From NCBI RefSeq assembly GCF_000701345.1, contig NZ_KL370777.1:193467-257466 (forward strand): a stretch of DNA of 64,000 bases, given 5' to 3'. Below the pieces are notes generated by a model. The model had not been told where the DNA came from and ran no database searches. It was given only the letters and a program-made list of their open reading frames with translations. This DNA comes from Bradyrhizobium sp. URHD0069 (GTDB taxonomy: Bacteria > Pseudomonadota > Alphaproteobacteria > Rhizobiales > Xanthobacteraceae). Positions 7,529 to 15,694 of the stretch are shown here, one piece after another (the stretch's first letter is position 1; every line of letters starts with the position of its first letter). Made by a program: the position numbers and the translations under genes.

Positions 7529-9316
7529 ATGCTTGATCGCCTACTCAAGGACAAATCGTCTGCTATCCCTACCGCGCCACGCGAGGCGGCGGGCTGGCAT
7601 AAGCGATCCTGCGCTTCGCTGCTTGGCGCGACGATGTTGATGTCGATGTCCGGACCGGCCAGCACACCTGCAACGGCGCAGCAACCGCCGCCGAAACCCA
7701 ACATCATCTTCATCATGGGTGACGACATCGGCTGGATGCAGCCGAGCATCTATCACCGCGGGTTGATGGTCGGCGAAACGCCGAACATCGATCGCATCGG
7801 CAACGAAGGCGCGATATTCGTGGATTACGTCGCCATGCAGAGCTGCACATCCGGGCGCAATGCATTCTTCACCGGCATGTATCCGCTCCGCACTGGTATG
7901 ATCCCGCCGCAGCTCCCCGGCAGCCCGTCCTACCTGCGGCCCGGCACCCCGGCGCTCGCGCAGTTCCTGTACGATCTCGGCTACACAACCGGCGAGTTCG
8001 GCAAGAACCACCTCGGCGACCACACCGATGCCCTGCCGACGGCACACGGCTTCCAGGAATACTGGGGCTATCTCTACCACCTCGACGCGATGCAGCAGGT
8101 GAGCTTCCCGGACATCAACAAGACTCCGCTGCAGCAGACCGTTGCACCGCCCTGCAAGAACACGCCGATCCCCGGCGTGCCGGAAGTGCCCGGCGCGGTG
8201 GATCCCAAGACCACGCTGTGTCTCACGCCCCCGCGCAACATCCTGTCGTGCAAGTCCTCGGACGGCACGAGCAGGAACCAAATGTGCAGCGACGAGGGGC
8301 CGCTGACGCTGGACCGCTCGAGGACGGTGGACGAGGAAATCTCCGAGAAGGTCGTCGACTTCCTTGATCGCAACGACCCGAAGAAGACCAACAAGCCATT
8401 CTTCGTCTGGTACAATCCGGCGCGCATGCACGTCACGACCGTGCTGTCGCCGAGGTACGAGGCCATGGTGGGCGAGCGCGGCGGCAAGGACTGGGGCGTC
8501 AACGAAGCCGGCATGAAGCAGATGGATGACAACATCGGTCTCGTCCTCAAGAAGCTCGAGGACATGGGCCAGGCCGACAACACCATCGTCGTCTTCACCA
8601 CCGATAACGGCGCCGAGCAGATCAGCTTCCCGGACGGCGGCATCACCCCGTTCAAGGGGCAGAAAGGCGAGGCCTGGGAAGGCGGCTACCGCGCTCCGAT
8701 GGTGATCAAATGGCCGGGCGTCATCAAGCCGGGCACGGTGAAGAACCAGCTGTTCGCCGCCCTCGACTGGGTTCCCACGTTGGTGGATATCGCCGGCGGG
8801 CCCAAGGGTGACGAGCTGAAGCAGCAGATCGAGGCAGGGCGGTACCCCGGCATCGTCAAGACGACGCTCGATGGCTTCGACCAGCGCGAGTACCTCGAAG
8901 GCAAGTCCGAAAAGTCCGCGCGCAACCACTTCTTCTACTTCTCGGGCGCAACGCCGTCGGCGGTGCGCTACAAGAACTGGAAGATGTACTACACCATGTC
9001 GCAGCCCGGGCCGGCCGGATGGATCATGCCGCTCGTGCCCTTCCACTTCACTCTGGTCCAGAACATCAAGCGCGATCCCTTCGAGCAGAATGTCGGCATC
9101 GACCAGAAGTCGGCGATGAGCATGGGCGGTGCGCTCGGCGGCCCAGTGACCGCGTTCCTCTACGACTGGAACATGCTGCCGATCGGCCAACAACTGTGGC
9201 TGGAGCACCTGTCGTCATATGAGAAGTTCCCGCCGCTGCAGGCTCCCGAGAGCTACAACCTCAGCGCCATCCTGGAGCAGGTCAAGAAGGCCAATGCCAG
9301 TCACGCGAGCGACTAG
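7529..9316 (+). CDS. Exported arylsulfatase with unusual CTSGR active-site motif
   Basis: 595 residues of the alkaline phosphatase/sulfatase superfamily. The start at ATG 7529 follows GGGGAG and lies 4 nt after the FGE stop. A long N-region leads to a hydrophobic stretch ending ATAQQ, so export to the periplasm is likely. Metal and active-site markers are NIIFIMGDDIGW, then C106 in QSCTSGRNAFFTG, then GEFGKNHLGDH and VVFTTDNGAEQ. The modified cysteine motif is C-T-S-G-R, whereas the usual type I motif is C-x-P/A-x-R, so position 3 is atypical. The linked FGE suggests it is still matured. The substrate is unknown. A stem-loop lies 29 nt after its stop. Confidence 0.92.
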   Translation: MLDRLLKDKSSAIPTAPREAAGWHKRSCASLLGATMLMSMSGPASTPATAQQPPPKPNIIFIMGDDIGWMQPSIYHRGLMVGETPNIDRIGNEGAIFVDYVAMQSCTSGRNAFFTGMYPLRTGMIPPQLPGSPSYLRPGTPALAQFLYDLGYTTGEFGKNHLGDHTDALPTAHGFQEYWGYLYHLDAMQQVSFPDINKTPLQQTVAPPCKNTPIPGVPEVPGAVDPKTTLCLTPPRNILSCKSSDGTSRNQMCSDEGPLTLDRSRTVDEEISEKVVDFLDRNDPKKTNKPFFVWYNPARMHVTTVLSPRYEAMVGERGGKDWGVNEAGMKQMDDNIGLVLKKLEDMGQADNTIVVFTTDNGAEQISFPDGGITPFKGQKGEAWEGGYRAPMVIKWPGVIKPGTVKNQLFAALDWVPTLVDIAGGPKGDELKQQIEAGRYPGIVKTTLDGFDQREYLEGKSEKSARNHFFYFSGATPSAVRYKNWKMYYTMSQPGPAGWIMPLVPFHFTLVQNIKRDPFEQNVGIDQKSAMSMGGALGGPVTAFLYDWNMLPIGQQLWLEHLSSYEKFPPLQAPESYNLSAILEQVKKANASHASD

Positions 9317-9344
9317 CCGCCTGAGACGAGCATGACGTGAACAT

Positions 9345-9368
9345 GCGGGCGCCCCACTGGGCGTCCGC
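9345..9368 (+). terminator. Stem-loop after first arylsulfatase gene
   Basis: GCGGGCGCCC, a 4-nt loop CACT and GGGCGTCCGC form a 10-bp stem with one mismatch. There is no T tract, so it may be an attenuating or mRNA-stabilising hairpin rather than an intrinsic terminator. Confidence 0.4.
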
Positions 9369-9465
9369 CCACGACAGGTAAGCGATCAATGCGCTTTCCG
9401 TGCCATCCCTTCGAGAGACCGTGAACCTGACTTATGCGCTTGGGCAGTAAAGTATGGAGTTGCTC

Positions 9466-9851
9466 ATGACCATGAAGAATCGAACTCACTGCATGATCAT
9501 CGCCCTCCTGCTCTGCGGGGCAGCACAGGCGCTGGCCCAGACCATGCCTTCGACGCCGCAGCACGTGCCGTTGGAGAAGACGATCGGCCAAGCCAAGCCG
9601 GAGATTGTGCCGTCGTTGATAGTCTTGAACGCCAACGGTGCGGGCCTGCAGGGCGGGAAACTGACACTCACCGGCGTGGCGCCCAACTCGATCGTCTTCG
9701 CGGACCGCCCGGTGCGGGCGGCAGGGCATTCGCTCACGACTCATCTGCTGGAGGAATGGTCGCCGACAATGATAGCGATGAGAGCTTTGCCAAGGATCCG
9801 CCGAACGCCACCGTCTCGGTGTTCAGCAAGGACTATCCGCCCTGCTACTGA
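9466..9851 (+). pseudogene. Frameshifted and truncated secreted protein between the sulfatase genes
   Basis: ATG 9466 is preceded by GGAG and opens a clear signal peptide (MIIALLLCGAAQALAQ). The frame continues with SLIVLNANGAGLQGG and IVFADRPVRAAGH to LLEEW at about 9761. There the protein-like sequence moves to another frame, giving VADNDSDESFAKDPPNATVS, which ends at a TGA at 9849-9851. Intact relatives that I recall from Bradyrhizobium read LLEEW directly into DSFAKDPPNATVSVF and continue for roughly 60 to 80 residues, so both a frame change and a premature stop are present. The function of the family is unknown; its place beside sulfatases suggests an accessory periplasmic role. Confidence 0.7.
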
Positions 9852-9905
9852 GGACTGCACATCGGTGCGATCGGGATGGAGAGTGAATCGGGAGGTTGAT
9901 TTATC

Positions 9906-11504
9906 ATGAGCATCGTCAGGAACGCTTGTGTCGGTCTCTTCACATCATTTGCCGCCGCGACCGCGCTGATCTCGCCGGCCTCGGCACAGCAAGCCTCAAA
10001 GCCCAACATCCTCGTCATCATGGGCGATGACATCGGGTACTGGAACATCAGCGCCTATAATCGCGGCATGATGGGCTACCGCACGCCCAACATCGACCGC
10101 ATCGCCAACGAAGGCGCGATCTTCACCGACTATTACGGTCAGCAATCCTGCACCGCAGGCCGCGCGGCGTTCATCACTGGCCAAAGTCCGTTGCGGACAG
10201 GACTCTTGAAGGTGGGCCTGCCGGGAGCGAAGGAAGGCCTGTCGGGACAGGATCCGACCATTGCCGACTTGCTCAAGCCGCAGGGCTACGCGACCGGGCA
10301 GTTCGGCAAGAACCATCTCGGGGATCGCAATGAATTCCTGCCAACGGTGCATGGCTTCGATGAATTCTTCGGCAACCTCTATCATTTGAATGCCGAAGAC
10401 GAGCCGGAACATCCGGACTATCCGAAAAATCCCGCGTTCAGGGCGCAGTTTGGTCCTCGTGGCGTCTTGAAATGCATCGCAACCACCGTCGATACGCCGG
10501 GTGACGATCCCCGGTTCGGCCCGTGGGGCAAACAAAAGTGCGAGGATACCGGACCGCTCACCAAAAAGCGCATGGAGACAGTCGACGAGGAATTCCTTCG
10601 CGCATCAGTTGATTTCATCGACCGCGCAAATCGCGACAAGAAGCCTTTCTTTGTTTGGTTCAATTCGAGCCGCATGCACATCTGGACGCGTCTCAAGCCT
10701 GAATCGCAGGGCAAGACCGGTCTTGGCATCTATCCTGACGGCATGGTGGAGCATGACGGGCAAGTCGGACAATTGCTGAAACAGCTCGACGATCTCGGCA
10801 TCGCCAACAACACGATCGTGATCTACACTACCGATAACGGCGCGGAGGCATTCTCTTGGCCGGACGGCGGCACGACGCCCTTCCGAGGTGAGAAGAACAC
10901 CAACTGGGAGGGTGGCTATCGCGTCCCGGCGATGGTGCGCTGGCCCGGCCTGGTGCCGCCACGCACCGAGATCAACGAGATCTTCTCAGCCGAGGACTGG
11001 GCAACCACGTTGGTCGCCGCGGCCGGCGAGCCCGACATCAAGAGCAAGCTGTTGGTCGGCTACGATGCGGCAGGCAAAAACTTCAGGGTTCACCTCGACG
11101 GTTACGACCAGCGCGACCTCCTCGCCCGCAAGGGCGCCGACAAGCGCCGCGAATTCTTCTACTGGACGGACGACGGCAACCTCGCCGGTCTTCGCTACGA
11201 CCAATGGAAAGCCGTGTTTATGGAACAGAAGGCCCATGGATTCGATGTTTGGGCACAGCCGCTGGTGCCGCTCCGGCTGCCGTCACTGTTCAACCTCCGC
11301 TCCGATCCGTTCGAGCGGGCCCAGCACGAAGCCGGCGACTACGTGAGATGGTTCGTCGAGCATGCCTTCGTGCTACTGCCGGCGCAATCGCTTGTGGCGC
11401 AACATCTCGTAAGTTTCCAGCAATTTCCGCCGCGCCAGAAGCCGGGCTCATTCTCCGTGGACCAGGCGATGGAGAAGCTCCGGAACCCCCCATCCAATAA
11501 CTAA
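9906..11504 (+). CDS. Exported arylsulfatase with CTAGR motif
   Basis: 532 residues with a standard signal peptide (CVGLFTSFAAATALISPASAQQ). Sulfatase features are NILVIMGDDIGY, C82 in QQSCTAGRAAFITG, GQFGKNHLGDRNEF and IYTTDNGAEAFSW. CTAGR fits the C-x-A-x-R form accepted for formylglycine conversion. The protein is a paralogue of the first sulfatase: both share the PNIDRI-NEGAIF and FGKNHLGD blocks and the SRMH/ARMH segment, but this one is shorter and lacks the cysteine-rich insertion seen in the first. Its ATG lies within the distal reading frame of the broken secreted gene. It should hydrolyse periplasmic sulfate esters; the substrate is not predictable. Confidence 0.92.
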   Translation: MSIVRNACVGLFTSFAAATALISPASAQQASKPNILVIMGDDIGYWNISAYNRGMMGYRTPNIDRIANEGAIFTDYYGQQSCTAGRAAFITGQSPLRTGLLKVGLPGAKEGLSGQDPTIADLLKPQGYATGQFGKNHLGDRNEFLPTVHGFDEFFGNLYHLNAEDEPEHPDYPKNPAFRAQFGPRGVLKCIATTVDTPGDDPRFGPWGKQKCEDTGPLTKKRMETVDEEFLRASVDFIDRANRDKKPFFVWFNSSRMHIWTRLKPESQGKTGLGIYPDGMVEHDGQVGQLLKQLDDLGIANNTIVIYTTDNGAEAFSWPDGGTTPFRGEKNTNWEGGYRVPAMVRWPGLVPPRTEINEIFSAEDWATTLVAAAGEPDIKSKLLVGYDAAGKNFRVHLDGYDQRDLLARKGADKRREFFYWTDDGNLAGLRYDQWKAVFMEQKAHGFDVWAQPLVPLRLPSLFNLRSDPFERAQHEAGDYVRWFVEHAFVLLPAQSLVAQHLVSFQQFPPRQKPGSFSVDQAMEKLRNPPSNN

Positions 11505-11538
11505 CCGACGCATATTCTCCGGCCGAGGGGATTGCACC

Positions 11539-12573
11539 ATGAAACCGATCATCCGTTTTCCTGCTGTCAATCGCCGCGTCCTTCTCTCGTCGCTGGCGAT
11601 GCTTCCGGTCCTGTCCGCCTCGCTCCATTCCACCTCCGCAGTGGCGCAAGCGCAACGCGATCCGCTGCCGTCCTGGAACGACGGCGTGACCAAATCGTCG
11701 ATCCTCGACTTCGTCGCGCGCGTCACAGCGCAAAACGAGCCTTACTTCGTGCCGGTCGAGCAGCGCATCGCGACCTTCGATAATGACGGCACCCTTTGGA
11801 TCGAGCAGCCGATGTACGTGCAGCTGGCTTTCGCGCTCGACCGCGTGAAAGCCATGGCTCCCCGGCATCCGGAGTGGAAGGACAAGCAGCCCTTCAAGGC
11901 GGTGCTTGAGGACGACATGAAGACCTTGGCCGAATCCGGCGAGCGTGGACTGGTGGAACTGGTCCTGGTGACGCATGCCGGCATGACGACGGATGAATTC
12001 GCCAAGATCGTCTCCGACTGGCTCGCGACTGCGCGCCATCCGCGCTTCAAGCGCCTCTACACCGAGCTCGTTTATCAGCCGATGCTGGAATTGCTCGCGT
12101 ACCTCCGCGCCAATGGTTTCAAGACCTTCATCGTATCAGGCGGCGGCATCGAGTTCATGCGGCCGTGGACCGAGCGGATCTACGGGGTGCCGCCGGAGCA
12201 GGTTGTCGGCTCGTCCATCAAAACGCGATTCGAGATGCGCGACGCGACGCCAGTGCTGGTCCGCCTGCCTGAGGTCAATTTCATCGACGACAAGACCGGC
12301 AAGCCGATTGGCATCAACGAGCACATTGGGCGCCGCCCGATCGCGGCCTTCGGCAACTCCGATGGCGATCTCGAAATGCTGCAATGGACGACGCTCACCG
12401 GTGGTGCGCGGTTCGGCCTGATCGTCCACCATACTGACGCCGAACGCGAATATGCCTATGACCGCCACTCGCATTTCGGGCGGCTTGACAAAGCGCTGGA
12501 CGCTGCGGCCATCAACAAGTGGACCGTGGTCGACATGAAGAAGGACTGGAAGAGGATCTTTCCAGTTGATTAG
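11539..12573 (+). CDS. Exported HAD-superfamily phosphatase
   Basis: 344 residues, 34 nt after the second sulfatase. The N-terminus (NRRVLLSSLAMLPVLSASLH, then STSAVAQAQ) is a signal peptide, so the enzyme acts in the periplasm. HAD motif I is FDNDGTLW with D81 as nucleophile and D83 as acid/base. Motif II is IVSGGGIEF and motif III/IV is AFGNSDGDLEM. The cap lies between motifs I and II. The layout resembles phosphoserine-phosphatase-like enzymes. With two sulfatases upstream it completes a set of ester hydrolases that would release sulfate and phosphate from periplasmic esters. The operon appears to end here, because the following 200 nt hold only a decayed gene on the other strand. Confidence 0.88.
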   Translation: MKPIIRFPAVNRRVLLSSLAMLPVLSASLHSTSAVAQAQRDPLPSWNDGVTKSSILDFVARVTAQNEPYFVPVEQRIATFDNDGTLWIEQPMYVQLAFALDRVKAMAPRHPEWKDKQPFKAVLEDDMKTLAESGERGLVELVLVTHAGMTTDEFAKIVSDWLATARHPRFKRLYTELVYQPMLELLAYLRANGFKTFIVSGGGIEFMRPWTERIYGVPPEQVVGSSIKTRFEMRDATPVLVRLPEVNFIDDKTGKPIGINEHIGRRPIAAFGNSDGDLEMLQWTTLTGGARFGLIVHHTDAEREYAYDRHSHFGRLDKALDAAAINKWTVVDMKKDWKRIFPVD

Positions 12574-12576
12574 TGG

Positions 12577-12761
12577 CGAAATGTCGGTGCTCTTGCCGTT
12601 GTAGATCAGCGGGAAGAGTGCCGGGTTTCCCATATAGCCGCCGTCCCAATAGGCATCGCCGTCGATCTCGCCACGTGAAACATCGTGGGGTCACACGCCG
12701 AAGCCACGGAAATTTCATTTTGGGCGAAGACCTTCATCTTGCAGGTACGAACGTTCGTCGC
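12577..12761 (-). pseudogene. Remnant of a patatin-like phospholipase
   Basis: Read on the minus strand, ATNVRTCKMKVFAQNEISV and then ASACDPTMFHVA are followed in another frame by EIDGDAYWDGGYMGNPALF and PLIYNGKSTDI. These blocks are collinear with the C-terminal catalytic region of alphaproteobacterial patatin-like proteins, where VLASACLPTMF, then EIDGEAYWDGGYMGNP carries the catalytic Asp of the Ser-Asp dyad. The L-to-D change, lost residues after EISV, a frame change near 12680 and no continuation on either side show a decayed fragment. The catalytic serine (GxSxG) part is missing. Confidence 0.75.
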
Positions 12762-12789
12762 AGAGAGAAGGAGATTTACCGCAGCACTT

Positions 12790-13041
12790 TCATCTACCGC
12801 CGGCGCCTGAGGGAATCATGGGCCCGTAATAGGCGCCCCAGCGGCCCCACATGTCGCGGCTCCCGTACCCGCTGAAATTGCCGTTCGGATTGCCATAATT
12901 CGGATACGAGACGACTGGCGGCGCCGCGTCGCTATACATGGGATAAGTTCTGACTTTCGACTTGTGACGAACTGTGTGGGCAAATGCGCAGGTGCTGGAG
13001 AGCGCAAACGCAGAGGCTAGTGCAATTGCCATAAGTTTCAT
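12790..13041 (-). CDS. Small secreted Gly/Tyr-rich protein
   Basis: 83 residues with a clear signal peptide (MKLMAIALASAFALSSTCAFA) cleaved before HTVRHK. The mature peptide of about 62 residues is rich in glycine, tyrosine, proline and asparagine (YPNYGNPNGNFSGYGSRDMW) and ends PSGAGGR. AGGAG 6 to 7 nt before ATG 13041 supports the start. Short exported proteins of this composition are frequent in Bradyrhizobium, often in several copies, with no known role. It reads towards the patatin remnant. Confidence 0.75.
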   Translation of the reverse strand: MKLMAIALASAFALSSTCAFAHTVRHKSKVRTYPMYSDAAPPVVSYPNYGNPNGNFSGYGSRDMWGRWGAYYGPMIPSGAGGR

Positions 13042-13548
13042 GGTTGTCTCCTTTGCTGCTTAGATAAGAGACAGCCGCACCATCACCAATAAAACCTTTG
13101 TTAGCTGCGATTTGGCCGACGGGTGCCATAGTGGTGCCAAGCGGAGCTAACCGCGCAGCGATGGTCTTCTCGCTGGTGCTGACGGCTCCGGCCGTCATCA
13201 ATATGCGATCGAGCCTTCGGCGGGCTCTCGCATGGGGCAGTCGCTCTGAGGTATTATTTCACCGTTTGCATATTGGTTCCCGAGCTGAAGCTCGGCAACG
13301 GCGTCGCCTTGTTCAGCAGCCTTCCGAAACCATAGTGCTGCGACTGAATCGTCCTGCTACCCGGCCATATTCCTGTTGTAGCGCCTGTGGCTCTTTGGTC
13401 GCAGTATTCATCTTTTTTCTGGCAACTGAACCCCGGCTGAATTTACTTGGTGAGCCCCGTTTGCCCCAGGGGTACGATGTTCCCGAATTTTATGGGAAGG
13501 CGACATACTAGAGGAAGATAGGAAGGCGACACACTTACAGGGCACAAG
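13042..13548. other. About 500 nt with no convincing gene
   Basis: No frame on either strand shows a recognisable domain or a good ribosome-binding site. The longest open frame (plus, 13098-13511) has odd composition and is rejected. Near the right end an imperfect 14-bp direct repeat starting GGAAGGCGACA occurs twice (about 13495 and 13521) just before the outer-membrane protein gene. The stretch is less GC-rich than its surroundings. Confidence 0.5.
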
Positions 13549-14667
13549 ATGACGGCGAGAATTGCACTGACTGCGGCGAAAAGCGGGCGGCCAATCTCAG
13601 CACATCGACGCAGACTTGGCGTTGCTGCAATCGTCCTGGCGCCCGCGATCATGTTTTTTTCCAATTGTGCGTTGGCCGACGAAAACGGCATCAGCTTCTG
13701 GGTCCCTGGCTTCTTTGGAAGCCTCGCGGCCACGCCACAGCAGCCGGGTTGGTCGCTGGCGACGATCTACTACCATACCTCCGTATCCGCCGGCGCCGAC
13801 GTCGCGCGTGCGCGTGAATTCACTCTCGGCAGGATTCCGGCCAACCTTACGGTAAACGCAAATCTGAATTTGAATGTCAACGCCACCGGCAATCTTGGCT
13901 TTGTGGCCCCGAGCTATGTATTCGCGACGCCGGTGCTCGGCGGCCAGGCGTCGGTGTCACTCTTGGCAGCCTATGGCGTCGTGGGCACCAGCCTGGCGGG
14001 GACCTTGTCAGGAGTGATCACGGGCCCGTTCGGCAACAGCGTCCCCTTCGCGCGGTCCGACACCATCAGCGACACGACATGGGGCTTTGGGGATCTGGTG
14101 CCGCAATTCGCCTTGCGCTGGAATGCCGGCGTCCACAATTACATGAGCTATGTCACCGGCAACATCCCGGTTGGCGCTTACCAATCCGACCGTCTGTCAA
14201 ATCTGGGCATCGGACACGGCTCGATCGACGCCGGCGGCGGCTACACCTATTTCAATCCGCAAACCGGCCATGAATTCTCCGGCGTGCTCGGCTTCACCTA
14301 CAATTTCAAGAATACAGCGACGCAGTATCAGAGTGGCGTCGACATGCACTTCGACTGGGGTGCATCGCAGTTCCTTACGAAGGAGGTCATGGTTGGTCTC
14401 GTGGGCTATGTCTACAAGGAGCTTGGCTGCGACAGCGGTTCAGGCGACCGTGTCGGCTGCTTCCGGTCCCAGGTGGTTGGCGTCGGTCCCCAGATCGGGT
14501 TCCTGTTTCCGGTCGGCGACATGCAGGGCTATCTCAATTTAAAGGCTTACGGAGAGTTTGCCGCAGAGAATCGCCCCCGTGGCTGGAATACCTGGGTGAC
14601 CTTTGCCATCTCGCCGCCCGCGCCCGCTCCGCCTCCGACAACAAAGCCGATCGTCAGAAAATATTAG
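13549..14667 (+). CDS. SphA/MetA-type outer-membrane transporter protein
   Basis: 372 residues. After a basic N-terminus the signal segment LGVAAIVLAPAIMFFSNCALA is followed by ENGISFWVPGFFGSLAA, the typical beginning of the phenol-degradation MetA-like/SphA family. The rest alternates aromatic and small residues as in an outer-membrane beta-barrel (YMSYVTGNIPVGAY, FSGVLGFTYNF). The C-terminus deviates, ending in a proline-rich PAPAPPPTTKP segment and VRKY rather than a terminal Phe. Family members are thought to pass hydrophobic compounds such as aromatics or sphingosine, so the ligand is open. The start at ATG 13549 has AGGG 6 nt upstream. Confidence 0.75.
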   Translation: MTARIALTAAKSGRPISAHRRRLGVAAIVLAPAIMFFSNCALADENGISFWVPGFFGSLAATPQQPGWSLATIYYHTSVSAGADVARAREFTLGRIPANLTVNANLNLNVNATGNLGFVAPSYVFATPVLGGQASVSLLAAYGVVGTSLAGTLSGVITGPFGNSVPFARSDTISDTTWGFGDLVPQFALRWNAGVHNYMSYVTGNIPVGAYQSDRLSNLGIGHGSIDAGGGYTYFNPQTGHEFSGVLGFTYNFKNTATQYQSGVDMHFDWGASQFLTKEVMVGLVGYVYKELGCDSGSGDRVGCFRSQVVGVGPQIGFLFPVGDMQGYLNLKAYGEFAAENRPRGWNTWVTFAISPPAPAPPPTTKPIVRKY

Positions 14668-14745
14668 GATCATCCAACGCGCCGGCTTGCCGGCTCTCGA
14701 AGAGTGATCTTGCGCAAGACCCTCAGCGGCGCCGCGGACAAATCA

Positions 14746-14831
14746 TCAGCCCGTTGCTGACCAGCCTTATCGCGTTCGTCTGCATCGTCGCGGGCGCCTC
14801 GTTCGGCGTGTTCCTGCGCAACAGCGTCTAG
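14746..14831 (+). pseudogene. Stub resembling the N-terminus of a bestrophin-like/DUF4239 membrane protein
   Basis: The reading IISPLLTSLIAFVCIVAGA followed by SFGVFLRNSV and a stop looks like the first transmembrane segment of bestrophin-like DUF4239 proteins. In those, the residues continue as an LP-x-HHL motif. In the next frame NQHLQKT follows, suggesting a frame change at the stop. No start codon is visible. The assignment rests on one short segment, so it is tentative. Confidence 0.35.
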
Positions 14832-14852
14832 CAATCAACACTTGCAAAAAAC

Positions 14853-14878
14853 TGCCGCCTTACTTGGGCGGCTTTTTT
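14853..14878. terminator. Bidirectional intrinsic terminator overlapping a stop codon
   Basis: GCCGCC (14854-14859), a 7-nt loop and GGCGGC (14867-14872) followed by TTTTTT form a good terminator on the plus strand. On the minus strand the same stem is followed by AG and then six Ts. The loop contains the TAA stop codon of the small minus-strand gene 14860-15033. Confidence 0.75.
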
Positions 14879-15033
14879 GCTGTCTTCTTGTTCAGGCGGT
14901 CTTGCTCTTGCGCCAGGGTGCGCCACGCCTCTTCCATACGCTTAAAGGCTAATTTTGTCTCTTCGTCTTCAGCGCGTTCGGCAAGGAAGGCACAGTCCTC
15001 AGCGTTATCACGGAAAATATCAGACGAACTCAT
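14860..15033 (-). CDS. 57-residue charged helical protein, function unknown
   Basis: The open frame starts ATG 15033 (MSSSDIFRDNAEDCAFLAER) and ends in a lysine/proline tail (KKTAKKPPK). The middle part AEDEETKLAFKRMEEAWRTL is strongly helical with heptad-like spacing. The protein resembles short conserved hypothetical proteins of Bradyrhizobium that share the DNAEDC and RMEEAWRTLA words. Its stop codon lies inside the terminator loop, which supports a real transcript end. It is a cytoplasmic protein by composition; no function is assigned. Confidence 0.7.
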   Translation of the reverse strand: MSSSDIFRDNAEDCAFLAERAEDEETKLAFKRMEEAWRTLAQEQDRLNKKTAKKPPK

Positions 15034-15265
15034 ACGGCTTACGTGAGCCGCCCAAAACCAATTTCAACCGGATTGTTCCGTGAAATGTTTGTAAGATTGG
15101 GTAGTCAAGCTAGGATGAAGATAAACTACGGGCCTTTTTATCGTCATTCAATATCTTGCGACCGGTCAAGGTCGTTGCATACATTGGCAATTGGCGCCGT
15201 CTCTTCCGGCTCTTTCGATCCACTTTGGACGCTTGTTCAGACATTTTTGAACATGAGGTCACGCC

Positions 15266-15403
15266 ATGACACCAGAGGAAGCTCTACGAAATATTCTAAA
15301 TCTCGTAGATGGATCGGACGAAATGGAAGACGTTCACGCTCTGCAGATACTTTTACAGAGCGTGAAGACGTTAGCTGAGAAGGGCTTGGGGCGCTCGGAA
15401 TAG
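15266..15403 (+). CDS. 45-residue acidic protein, hypothetical
   Basis: ATG 15266 follows GAGGT at a normal distance. The product MTPEEALRNILNLVDGSDEM continues EDVHALQILLQSVKTLAEKG and is predicted to form two amphipathic helices. Composition and codon choice look protein-like, and the coding sense is not mirrored by a better frame on the other strand. I do not recognise a family, so expression is uncertain. About 290 nt to its right hold no other supported gene. Confidence 0.45.
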   Translation: MTPEEALRNILNLVDGSDEMEDVHALQILLQSVKTLAEKGLGRSE

Positions 15404-15694
15404 CTCCCAGAGCGAAGAGGGTGCTGCACTGCTATCCCTCGCTGCCGGACCACGTTTGAAGATCGTGTCGAGCGCCGTAGGTGTTGATCTCGCAGATTTC
15501 GATGTCCGTGCCCAACCACAGATCGCACAACATCAGGACGCCGGTTCTTTATCTTTGTAAATCAGCTTGAGAGCAACCGCGGTCGAGCACGAGGCTCAGC
15601 CCTTGCCCGAGGCAAACGGCGCGCAAGGAAGATTGAGAAGCGCACTCGCTCGTAAACTGCGCCTAGACCAGACGGTAGCAGGACGGGTCAGTTC

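Noticed and set aside
7541..9208. Minus-strand open frame of 555 codons
   Set aside because: It mirrors the first arylsulfatase, has an Arg/His/Val-rich composition typical of antisense GC-rich DNA, and has no recognisable motif.
13098..13511. Possible 137-residue plus-strand gene
   Set aside because: No homology pattern, no ribosome-binding site and unnatural composition; kept as non-coding.
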